Part shown: positions 21,641 to 28,724 of the stretch, in pieces
How the letters are laid out: the number at the start of each line of letters is the position of its first letter
Numbering within the stretch: the first letter of the stretch is position 1
Assembly: GCA_040616305.1 (NCBI GenBank)
Contig: CP159918.1
Coordinates: forward strand, 868,001-932,000
From: UBA1876 sp003446665
GTDB lineage: Bacteria > Synergistota > Synergistia > Synergistales > Thermovirgaceae
Direction of reading: 5' to 3'
Length of the DNA: 64,000 nucleotides
Notes under the pieces: generated by a model
Databases searched by the model: none
Seen by the model: the letters and a program-made list of their open reading frames with translations, nothing else
What the model was told of the DNA's origin: nothing
Program-made: the position numbers and the translations under genes

Positions 21641-22582
21641 GTGGGGTTGTTCGGAAGGTCTGACAAAAAAGCTGGACTTTCACTGAGTTCCGACGCTCTC
21701 CGGTATATCGAGCTCGAAGGCCGCGTGGGCGACTTGTCCGTGGCCCGAAGCGGCGAGGTGCCCGTCGAAGGGGACGCCATCGACCAGGAGATGATCTCCG
21801 ACACCAGGAGCCTGGAGGACCACCTGATGACCCTCAAGAGCTTCATCGGGGGGAACTGGGCTCCCGGCGTTGTCCTCGGTATGCCCTCCCGGGAGGTGCT
21901 CATGCGCATAGTCGAGATGCCGTCCATGGAAAAGGAAGACGCCCGGGAGGCCCTCAAGTGGGATTTCGAGAAATACTTTCCCTTCCCCTACAGTGAGGCC
22001 GTCTTCGATCTCTCGCCGGTGGATACGCCCGGTGAGCCCGACCCCAGCACTGCGCGGTTTCTGGTGGCGGCGGCGAGGCTTCGGGTAGTGGAAAACCTCC
22101 TCGATATAGCCAAACGCGCGGGCCTTGTGGCGGGCGCCATAGAGCCTTTGGGCGTACCTCTTTACCGGTGTGTGAAAGGCCCCGTGTCTTCTGGCCCCAT
22201 AACGGGGACGATGGTGGTGTACGTGGGGAAGACGAGCTCCCAGATCATCGTTGGCTTCGGCGACAACGGCATACTGTACCGCACGCTGCTGGTGGGCGGG
22301 AAGGAAGGTCCCGGTTCCGACGGACCCTTTGCCGCGGTGACCCGGGAGGTGGCCTCCACCTTCACCTACCTTGCGAGCCAGTTCAGGGAGCTTCGAGTCG
22401 ACGAGGTAGTCCTTTGCGGCGACCACGCCGGCGACCGCGACCTTATGGAAAGTGTCTCGGAGGTGTCGGCCGCGCCGGTTTTGGTGTCCGACCCGTGGAG
22501 CGCCTGGGGCATAAAGGGGGCGCCCGAGGAGCGCGGAGGATGGGAGCCCACGCTCGGGCTCGCTGTGAGGGACCTGGCATGA
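21641..22582 (+). CDS. pilM: Type IV pilus assembly protein PilM
   Basis: Cytoplasmic actin-like ATPase that binds the N-terminus of PilN and forms the inner platform of the pilus machine. It has 313 residues. The N-terminus GLFGRSDKKAGLSLSSDALRY and the ALKWDFEKYFPFPYSEAVFDL region match the family. GTG 21641 is nine bases after AAGGAG; a TTG at 21632 is in frame but sits on the ribosome site. The stop overlaps pilN by 4 bases. Confidence 0.9.
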   Translation: MGLFGRSDKKAGLSLSSDALRYIELEGRVGDLSVARSGEVPVEGDAIDQEMISDTRSLEDHLMTLKSFIGGNWAPGVVLGMPSREVLMRIVEMPSMEKEDAREALKWDFEKYFPFPYSEAVFDLSPVDTPGEPDPSTARFLVAAARLRVVENLLDIAKRAGLVAGAIEPLGVPLYRCVKGPVSSGPITGTMVVYVGKTSSQIIVGFGDNGILYRTLLVGGKEGPGSDGPFAAVTREVASTFTYLASQFRELRVDEVVLCGDHAGDRDLMESVSEVSAAPVLVSDPWSAWGIKGAPEERGGWEPTLGLAVRDLA

Positions 22583-23154
22583 AAGTCAAGCTTGATCTCA
22601 GACCGGCCTATTACAAGGAAATTGCGGAAAAGAAGGTGGACTGGGCGCGCATCGTCGCCTCGGTCCTGGTGCTTTCATTCATTTTGGTTTCGGGGTTTAC
22701 TTTCGGCTACGGCCTGGTGGTTTCCCGCTCCTTAAAAAGCGAGCGGATCTCCCTCCAAGGCCGTATTGAAAGGCTTCAGATGCAAAACGTGAGCCTGGGA
22801 AAGGAACTGGACCGCCTCAAGGCCGTGGAGGAAGACTACCGGAGCGCCCTGGCGATCCTGCAGCAGGAGCTTCCGTCCCTGGAGTTTCTTGCCGTCCTCG
22901 AAAACGCACTGCCCCGGACGGTGTGGCTCGAAACGGCTTCGGTGCAAAAGGGAAGGGTGGCCATGTCCGGCAGCGCCTTTACAGAAAACGACGTGGTGGA
23001 CTTTGGAAGGTCCCTCATGGAAGCCCCGGTTGTACGGGCCGTGGGCTTTCCCGTCACGAGCCGCGTGACCCGGGAGGGTGAAAGCGTCATCCGTTTCAGC
23101 CTCGATGTGCAGATCAGGGACCTCATGGAACTTCATGCCCGGACCTCGCAATGA
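22579..23154 (+). CDS. pilN: Type IV pilus assembly protein PilN
   Basis: Single-pass inner membrane protein of the alignment complex, 191 residues. A short cytoplasmic N-terminus (KVKLDLRPAYY, equivalent to the PilM-binding 'NLLP' stretch) is followed by a membrane helix at about 25-47. A periplasmic coiled coil (residues about 55-85) and a ferredoxin-like domain come next. It is coupled to pilM (ATGA) and pilO (ATGA). The family is low in sequence identity, so the call rests on architecture and order. Confidence 0.87.
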   Translation: MKVKLDLRPAYYKEIAEKKVDWARIVASVLVLSFILVSGFTFGYGLVVSRSLKSERISLQGRIERLQMQNVSLGKELDRLKAVEEDYRSALAILQQELPSLEFLAVLENALPRTVWLETASVQKGRVAMSGSAFTENDVVDFGRSLMEAPVVRAVGFPVTSRVTREGESVIRFSLDVQIRDLMELHARTSQ

Positions 23155-23663
23155 AACTTCCGAGAAAACGTGTCGTCCTGTCCCTGTTTTTGTTTCTTTT
23201 TTTCTTTCTTCTCGTCGGGGGCGAGGTCCTTTTTTCCAGGGATATCATCAGGGAGCGGCGGACCATCGGTGACCTGCGGGCCCGGGAGGCGATCCTCGAA
23301 AGCGATGTCCGGGACAAGACTCGCCTGATCACCGCCTACAAGGACACCCTTGAGGCGATAGAGCGCTACGAGGTGAACCTTCCCGCCAACGAGGTGGCCT
23401 TTTTCTCCGCCGTGGAACGGGAACTCGCCAAAAACGGCATCCAGGTCAACAGCATCAGGCCTGCCAAGGCCTCGAAGGGAGCCCGGGGCGTCGAGGTGGA
23501 TTTCGTCGGCCCCTATTATGCAGTGCTGAACGTCATGGCCGACTGGCGGGGCATGGGTGTGGCCGTCAGGATGGCCTCCGTCTCCCTGGCCCGGGACCAG
23601 CAGGAAGGACTCGTGAAGGGCAAAGTGGTGCTTGAAACGGTGCTCGCGGGAGAGGGGACGTAA
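23151..23663 (+). CDS. pilO: Type IV pilus assembly protein PilO
   Basis: Membrane partner of PilN, 170 residues. One hydrophobic helix at about residues 8-28 is followed by a coiled coil (about 35-70) and a small periplasmic domain. It overlaps pilN by 4 bases and ends 2 bases before the next gene. Assignment is by architecture and position between pilN and the PilP-like gene. Confidence 0.83.
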   Translation: MKLPRKRVVLSLFLFLFFFLLVGGEVLFSRDIIRERRTIGDLRAREAILESDVRDKTRLITAYKDTLEAIERYEVNLPANEVAFFSAVERELAKNGIQVNSIRPAKASKGARGVEVDFVGPYYAVLNVMADWRGMGVAVRMASVSLARDQQEGLVKGKVVLETVLAGEGT

Positions 23664-23665
23664 AG

Positions 23666-24268
23666 ATGGCTGCCCAGGATGGATGGTTTGCCACGGCAGG
23701 GGAGCTTTGGGACGACCTGATCCACAGCGACAAGATCCCTCGCCTCGTCCGGGTGCTGATCGTGCTTTTGTTTCTGGTGGGGACGCTATGGTCCGGGTAT
23801 CTTTTAAAACAGATGGTTGAACTGGTTCGGGAGGAGAAGGTCCCCAAGGTTCCCTCAAACGGGAAGGTAAACGAGGAGATCACCCGTCTTAAAGGCGTGG
23901 TGGAAAGCTTTGAAAGCGCCGTTTTGGCCCGTTCGGGGAGCACCCAGCTTTCGGTCCTGGCGGCGACGATTTCGAGAAAGCCTTTCATCCCGCCGCCTCC
24001 CCCGCAGGCCGAACCTTCGGCGGAGGATGCCGCCGCGCGGGCGGGGCGGGAGGCCGCCGAACCGCCGCCCTTTGTCGAGGTCCGCGCCATACTTGTCAAG
24101 GGGCAGGATGCGGTGGCGGTGGTCGATATCGAGGGCGAAGGCAGCGGGATTGTGGTCAAAAAGGGTGCAACCTTCGGCAACGGAAAGGGACGGGTCGTCC
24201 GGATTACTGCAGAGAAGGTGGTGTTTACATGGGCCGGCCAGAGAGTCGAATCTGCAATAGGTATGTAG
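23666..24268 (+). CDS. pilP: PilP/GspC-like pilus alignment protein
   Basis: 200 residues. A cytoplasmic N-terminus is followed by one membrane helix at about 29-47, a helical linker and a proline-rich stretch (IPPPPPQAEP, near 111-120). The C-terminal domain (about 137-200) resembles the HR domain of PilP and GspC, which contacts the secretin. Classical PilP is a lipoprotein; this one has a membrane helix and no lipobox, closer to GspC. It overlaps the secretin gene by 40 bases. The symbol is given by position and role, not by strong sequence match. Confidence 0.65.
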   Translation: MAAQDGWFATAGELWDDLIHSDKIPRLVRVLIVLLFLVGTLWSGYLLKQMVELVREEKVPKVPSNGKVNEEITRLKGVVESFESAVLARSGSTQLSVLAATISRKPFIPPPPPQAEPSAEDAAARAGREAAEPPPFVEVRAILVKGQDAVAVVDIEGEGSGIVVKKGATFGNGKGRVVRITAEKVVFTWAGQRVESAIGM

Positions 24269-26019
24269 CAAATGGCGGCACCGTCGGCAGGATCACGGGC
24301 CTGCTCGTTCTTGTTGCAGCGGCTTTTTTCTTTCTGGTAGTTGTTACCCCCGCGGGAAGGGCCCTCGCGGCGACGGAGCGGCCCGAACGGGGACGTGTCG
24401 ACGCGGGACCGATGATCAACGGGATGACGGTCCAGCAGGCCGGCGGCAGACTGGCTATCGTGGAAGTCAGGGGATCTTCGCTTCCTGCCCCGGAAATCCT
24501 GGCAACCGACAGTGACAGGCTTGTTCTTCTTTTTTCGAATACAATGCTCCCGTCAGGGTACTGGGAAAAGGTCTACAACATTCCCCTGGTGGAAAAAATC
24601 GAGCTCAGCCAGGAGGCTTCGGGCGTCAGGCTGACCGTCTTCGGCAACATGCCCCTTTATCTTGCAAACGTCATAGGCGAGGCTCCGGCGAACAGGCTGC
24701 AGCTTCATGTGGCGGTGCCGCCTGAGGAGCCGGTGGAACGGGTGAGGGACCTGGTGGATACCAGGGGAGGGTCGAAGTACGACCCCATGAGGATATCCGA
24801 ACCCGTATCAGTAGAGCTCAGGGACTCGGACCTCAGGGACGTCTTCCGCATGCTGGGCGCCATGATGAGCCTCAACGTGCTGGTGGACCCTTCGGTTCCG
24901 CCCGAACCGGTGACGATAACCCTGAGAGACGTTCCTCTAAACGAGGCCTTCCGCTACCTGATGCGGATGTATGACGTGACCTACGCCGTAATGGGAAAGA
25001 CGGTGATTTTCGGCAAGGAGGCAAACCTCGCCCGTACCCTGGGCACCCAGTCTACGAAAAGCTTCCATATAGCCTATGCCGACCCCAAGCAGATACCGGC
25101 GCTTCTTCAAAGCATCACGGGCGTTACCACCTTCGTGGTGGACGAGCGCCTCAGGACCGTGTACGTAACCGCCTCGGAGGCGCAGCTTTACGAAGTTGAA
25201 AAGGCCCTCGACAGGATCGACCATCCCGGCAGGCAGGTCCTGCTCCAGGCGAGGATAATAGAGGTGAGCGACGACGGAAAAGACGAGGTCGAGGCTCTTG
25301 TTAACGCCGTTTACGACTCCTGGTGGATGGCCTTCGGGGCATCGGGCGGACGTATAGGCTACTATGACGACAACGTAAACAACGAGGACACGCCCTACGA
25401 TCCTTCAGTGGACCCGGAAGACAGGCCCTTGCCTCCCCCGGGCGAGCTGGAATTTCCCGATCTCTCCTCGGGAGTGCTCAGGGTTTTGGACACGGGCCTG
25501 CGCGCTTTGGAAAGCAAGTCCCTCGCCAACGTTTTGGCCAGTCCGTCGGTGGTGACCGTGGACGGCATGCCCGCGGAGGTAAAGCTGACCCAAAACTACA
25601 TCTACCAGACCGGCCTGGACGACAGCGGCAACCCGATCTTCGAGACCGAGGAGGCGGGACCGACGTTGAGCTTTACGCCCATCATAGGGCGGGCCGACGT
25701 GGTGACCATAGACATGGACGTTTCGACGGGGCAGATACTTGAATTCAGGCGGAGCGGCCAGTCCGAGGTCCCCGTGACAAGCACCAGGGACGTAACCACC
25801 ACCGTGAGGGTGAGAAACGGCGAGCCCTTCGTCGTCGGCGGGCTTTTCAGCGAGCAGACCTCCAGGTCGGTGGTAAAGGTCCCGATCATAAGCGAGATAC
25901 CCCTTTTGGGCGAGCTCTTCAAGATCAGAAACGAAAGCACGATAAGCACCGAAGTGGTTATCGTCGTAGTGCCCTATATCCTCGAAGTGCCGACCGAGCC
26001 CGTACGGGCTTTAAGATAG
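24229..26019 (+). CDS. pilQ: Type IV pilus secretin PilQ
   Basis: Outer membrane secretin channel through which the pilus exits, 596 residues. A signal sequence hydrophobic stretch is at about 22-45, with likely cleavage after GRALA. An AMIN-like domain (about 65-165) follows, then an STN/N0 domain (about 185-260), secretin N domains, and the C-terminal secretin barrel (about 415-590). The barrel includes VLASPSVVTVDG and VGGLFSEQTSRSVVKVPIISEIPLLGELF. ATG 24229 lies within the preceding gene. Its presence shows that the cell has an outer membrane. Confidence 0.93.
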   Translation: MGRPESRICNRYVANGGTVGRITGLLVLVAAAFFFLVVVTPAGRALAATERPERGRVDAGPMINGMTVQQAGGRLAIVEVRGSSLPAPEILATDSDRLVLLFSNTMLPSGYWEKVYNIPLVEKIELSQEASGVRLTVFGNMPLYLANVIGEAPANRLQLHVAVPPEEPVERVRDLVDTRGGSKYDPMRISEPVSVELRDSDLRDVFRMLGAMMSLNVLVDPSVPPEPVTITLRDVPLNEAFRYLMRMYDVTYAVMGKTVIFGKEANLARTLGTQSTKSFHIAYADPKQIPALLQSITGVTTFVVDERLRTVYVTASEAQLYEVEKALDRIDHPGRQVLLQARIIEVSDDGKDEVEALVNAVYDSWWMAFGASGGRIGYYDDNVNNEDTPYDPSVDPEDRPLPPPGELEFPDLSSGVLRVLDTGLRALESKSLANVLASPSVVTVDGMPAEVKLTQNYIYQTGLDDSGNPIFETEEAGPTLSFTPIIGRADVVTIDMDVSTGQILEFRRSGQSEVPVTSTRDVTTTVRVRNGEPFVVGGLFSEQTSRSVVKVPIISEIPLLGELFKIRNESTISTEVVIVVVPYILEVPTEPVRALR

Positions 26020-26028
26020 GTCATAAAA

Positions 26029-26064
26029 AAACGGGCCGGTTGCGAAAAAACGCCCGGCCCGTTT
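26029..26064 (+). terminator. Hairpin after pilQ
   Basis: An 11-pair stem AAACGGGCCGG/CCGGCCCGTTT (26029-26039 with 26054-26064) surrounds a 14-base loop. On the plus strand only a short T run follows. The A run to the left makes a better T tail for transcription from the other direction, although no minus-strand gene is adjacent. Confidence 0.6.
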
Positions 26065-26130
26065 CCACAATAGCCCTTCGTCGTGTAGAATACACCTGTG
26101 TCATTCATGAAAAAATCGGGAGGATCGTAC

Positions 26131-26703
26131 ATGGCAACGGTAGTTGATACGGGCAACTTTCACTCGGGCATGAAAATTCGCTGGCAGGACGGGATATGGG
26201 AGATAGTGGAGTGCCAGCACCACAAGATGGGGCGCGGAGGCGCCATAGTAAGGACGAAGCTCAAAAACCTGGAGTCCGGTTCCATCATCGAGAATTCCTT
26301 CCGGTCCGGGGAACGCTTCGAGCGGGTGATCTTCGAAGAAAAGCCGGCGCAGTTTCTGTACCAGGAGGGCGAAAACTACGTTTTCATGGACCTGGGCAAC
26401 TACGACCAGATCTACATCCACAAGGACATCCTGGGAAACGCCGTATCCTATCTTACGGACAACCTGGAGGTAAACCTCGAGATGTTCGAGGGGCGCGTCA
26501 TGGGCATCGAACTGCCCAAGAGCGTAGCCCTTACGGTGGTGGAGACGCAGCCCGGCTACAAGGGGGACACCGTCTCGGGAGGCGGGAAACCGGCCACGCT
26601 GGAAACGGGGCTCACTATTACGGTGCCTATGTTCGTGAATGTGGGCGACGTGATCCTCGTCGATACGAGGACCAACGAATATATAGAGAGGGCGAAACAC
26701 TAG
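26131..26703 (+). CDS. efp: Translation elongation factor P (arginine-type)
   Basis: EF-P relieves ribosome stalling at polyproline stretches. It has 190 residues with three domains: an N-terminal KOW-like domain and two OB folds (family signature near the end of the protein, VGDVILVDTRTNEYIERA). ATG 26131 follows GGGAGG; upstream in-frame ATGs at 26098 and 26107 are less likely. The loop that normally carries a modified Lys34 reads HKMGRGGA, so an Arg (residue 35) occupies the tip. A possible -10 TAGAAT lies at 26086-26091. Confidence 0.95.
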   Translation: MATVVDTGNFHSGMKIRWQDGIWEIVECQHHKMGRGGAIVRTKLKNLESGSIIENSFRSGERFERVIFEEKPAQFLYQEGENYVFMDLGNYDQIYIHKDILGNAVSYLTDNLEVNLEMFEGRVMGIELPKSVALTVVETQPGYKGDTVSGGGKPATLETGLTITVPMFVNVGDVILVDTRTNEYIERAKH

Positions 26704-26718
26704 CCCGGGGAGGGTGCC

Positions 26719-27138
26719 ATGAAGGCTCGGGAACGGATCGCGTATCTGGATGGGCTCATAGACGGGCTGAAACCCGCCGACGAGGACCAGCGAAGGATCT
26801 ACGAGGGTATCATCCAGGCCATGAAGGCGCTCGCCGACGAGATCGACGAGCAGGCGGAGCTCATCGTTGAACAGCAGGAATTTATCGAGGAGATAGCCGA
26901 CTGGAGCGAACAGCTGGAGGCCGATCTGGCCGAGCTGGAAGAAGGCACGTGGTACACTGAAGGCGACGAGGAGCCCGAGGACGAAGAGGAAGGCGAAAGC
27001 TTCGGCTCCGCAACCTGCCCGGAGTGTGGTCACCTTTTCTTTTTCGACCCCGACGCGTATGAGGACGGCGACGCCGTCGAGTGTCCGGGGTGCGGGTTTT
27101 GCATGATTTGGCCCCATGACGTAGCGGAAACGCCGTGA
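26719..27138 (+). CDS. Uncharacterised coiled-coil zinc-ribbon protein (CD1247-like N-terminus)
   Basis: 139 residues, no signal peptide. Residues 1-75 are predicted helical and very acidic, starting ARERIAYLDGLIDGL; this start resembles a short domain seen in uncharacterised proteins of Clostridia and relatives. An acidic linker (about 80-95) leads to a zinc ribbon with C100-x2-C103 and C122-x2-C125, plus C128. The gene is 15 bases after efp and 18 before the Asp23 gene, so it is probably in the same operon. No function is known to me; a nucleic-acid or protein-binding adaptor is conceivable. Confidence 0.75.
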   Translation: MKARERIAYLDGLIDGLKPADEDQRRIYEGIIQAMKALADEIDEQAELIVEQQEFIEEIADWSEQLEADLAELEEGTWYTEGDEEPEDEEEGESFGSATCPECGHLFFFDPDAYEDGDAVECPGCGFCMIWPHDVAETP

Positions 27139-27156
27139 AAGGAGGAGCAGGTCAGG

Positions 27157-27708
27157 ATGAGTGCTTCGAAGAACAAGCCTGAAGAGGCGAATGTCGGACC
27201 CGAGCGCGAGGAGGAACAGAAACTGCAGAAACCGCAGGGACCCCAGCAGGAGGAAAAGAAAGAACCCCGGCAGGAACCGGAAGAGACCTTTGGCAACGAA
27301 ATCGAGACTGCAGGCGGGACTGTCCGGATCGCTGAGGAAGTCATAGCGCAGATAGCGACCCAGGCCCTTCTCAGCGTGGAGGGCGTCCAGCCCGCGAGTC
27401 CTGGGCTTGTGGCCAACCTCAGGTTGGGCAAAAAGACCTCCGGCGGTGTGCGGATCTCCATCGAGGAGGGAAACCCGCCTTCCGTTATCGTCGAGGCCTA
27501 TGTCACGGTCCAGTACGGTCTCAGGATTCCAGATGTGGCGTGGGATGTCCAGGAGTCGATCAAAAAGAAACTCGAAGAATACACCGGCTACAACGTAAAA
27601 TCCGTCAACGTCTACGTACAGGGCGTCTTCTTCGAAAAGGAGCAGGCGGAGGAAAAAGAAACGGCCGCCGGACAGGATATCGAAGCGGGAGAACCGGACC
27701 AGGGCTGA
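27157..27708 (+). CDS. Asp23/Gls24 family protein (YqhY-like)
   Basis: 183 residues. An acidic and glutamine-rich N-terminal tail (about 1-50) is followed by the Asp23 domain (GTVRIAEEVIAQIATQALLSVEGVQ to VKSVNVYVQGVFF). Gram-positive members include Asp23 (envelope stress, membrane-anchored by AmaP) and YqhY of Bacillus, which sits just before nusB and is linked to acetyl-CoA carboxylase. Here nusB is likewise two genes downstream, so YqhY is the closer analogue by position. AAAGGAGGAG is before the start. Confidence 0.85.
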   Translation: MSASKNKPEEANVGPEREEEQKLQKPQGPQQEEKKEPRQEPEETFGNEIETAGGTVRIAEEVIAQIATQALLSVEGVQPASPGLVANLRLGKKTSGGVRISIEEGNPPSVIVEAYVTVQYGLRIPDVAWDVQESIKKKLEEYTGYNVKSVNVYVQGVFFEKEQAEEKETAAGQDIEAGEPDQG

Positions 27709-27723
27709 TCCCGGAACATCGCC

Positions 27724-27757
27724 GGGCCGGTTCCGGGGGGACCGGCCCTTCTTTTTG
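27724..27757 (+). terminator. Intrinsic terminator or attenuator after asp23-like gene
   Basis: An 8-pair stem GGGCCGGT/ACCGGCCC with a 9-base loop is followed by TTCTTTTTG. It lies between the Asp23-like gene and the small membrane protein gene, only 14 bases before the latter starts, so it may only partly stop transcription. Confidence 0.75.
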
Positions 27758-27770
27758 CGGGGTGTTGCAT

Positions 27771-28268
27771 ATGTATTTTTACTGGAAGACCGGACCTGAA
27801 GGCGAATTGTGGATTTCCCGCGCCGCACTCAAAGACTGTCTCAGGGATGCCCTCTGGCCTGATATGGAATGTGTGGACGTGTCCTTTACGGGCGCAGATT
27901 CGGAGTTGACTGTCGCAATCGCCACCAAAAACCCCGAAGACGAAAACGACCGGGACCTGTTGGCGAAAGAGCTGGAGGATGTTTTGCGCCCATTGGGCAT
28001 AGAGTCGGTCCGTGTGAGCTGGGCACAGCAACCCTCCCTCAAGGAACGTCCGACTCTTAAAAACGCGCTGACCTGGGCCTTGTCGAACCCCATAGCCTGG
28101 GGCCTCGCAGTGGGGGGGCTGGCGGCTGTAATTCAGCTCGGGGCCGGCGGCATCCTCATAGCCGTACTTTGGGGACTTTTGGCTTTTCTGGTTTCATCGC
28201 TCTTTTTGCTCGAGCGGGGCAGAAATCTGGTCGATTGGGTGTTGCGGCGGTTTCGCAAAAAAAGCTAA
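27771..28268 (+). CDS. Uncharacterised small membrane protein
   Basis: 165 residues. A soluble N-terminal part (about 1-100, beginning MYFYWKTGPEGELWI) is followed by two adjacent hydrophobic helices (about 107-123 and 125-147) and a basic C-terminus (RRFRKKS). That gives a hairpin-anchored protein with both ends likely cytoplasmic. I do not recognise the family. Its position next to an Asp23-family gene suggests, as inference only, a membrane anchor similar in role to AmaP. ATG 27771 is the first plausible start after the hairpin; a much longer open frame upstream overlaps the Asp23 gene and is not used. Confidence 0.7.
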   Translation: MYFYWKTGPEGELWISRAALKDCLRDALWPDMECVDVSFTGADSELTVAIATKNPEDENDRDLLAKELEDVLRPLGIESVRVSWAQQPSLKERPTLKNALTWALSNPIAWGLAVGGLAAVIQLGAGGILIAVLWGLLAFLVSSLFLLERGRNLVDWVLRRFRKKS

Positions 28269-28277
28269 AGCCGGAGT

Positions 28278-28724
28278 GTGCATTTCTTGAAAAAGGGTTT
28301 ATTGCCGCAGAAGCGGCGCAGGTCGCGTGAAATCGCCCTGCAGGTGCTTTATTCGCTGGATTTAAGACAGGACGCCTCCGTGGAAGAAGCCATAGGGCTT
28401 TTCCCCTTTTCACAGGAGGACCCCGAGGTGGTCCGGTACGCTCAGGAGCTTATCAGGGGCATTACGGAACGAAGCGTGGAAATCGACCACTTGATCAGGC
28501 GCCACATCACAGGGTGGCGCCCGGAGCGCATGGTCGTCGTCGACAGGGTGGCCATAAGGCTGGCCCTTTACGAGGGCATCGTCATGGGCAACGTCCCTAT
28601 GGCGGTGGCTATTTCCGAGGCGGTGGAGCTGGCGAAGCGCTTCGGCACGGAGGAATCGGGGCGCTTCGTCAACGGGGTTCTCGGCAGGATCGTCCGGAGG
28701 CTTGAAAGTGATTCCCACGCTTGA
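28278..28724 (+). CDS. nusB: Transcription antitermination factor NusB
   Basis: Small all-helical RNA-binding protein that with NusE (S10) binds boxA in rRNA leaders. It has 148 residues. Motifs SREIALQVLYSLDL, RMVVVDRVAIRLALYE and VAISEAVELAKRFGTEESGRFVNGVLG are characteristic. A GTG start at 28278 is assumed; the first few residues are uncertain. It overlaps xseA by 17 bases. Confidence 0.93.
   Translation: MHFLKKGLLPQKRRRSREIALQVLYSLDLRQDASVEEAIGLFPFSQEDPEVVRYAQELIRGITERSVEIDHLIRRHITGWRPERMVVVDRVAIRLALYEGIVMGNVPMAVAISEAVELAKRFGTEESGRFVNGVLGRIVRRLESDSHA

Noticed and set aside
26101..27828. Open frame of 575 codons on the minus strand across efp, the zinc-ribbon gene and the Asp23 gene
   Set aside because: It is antisense to three well-supported genes, has no ribosome site or family motif, and long antisense frames are common in high-GC DNA.
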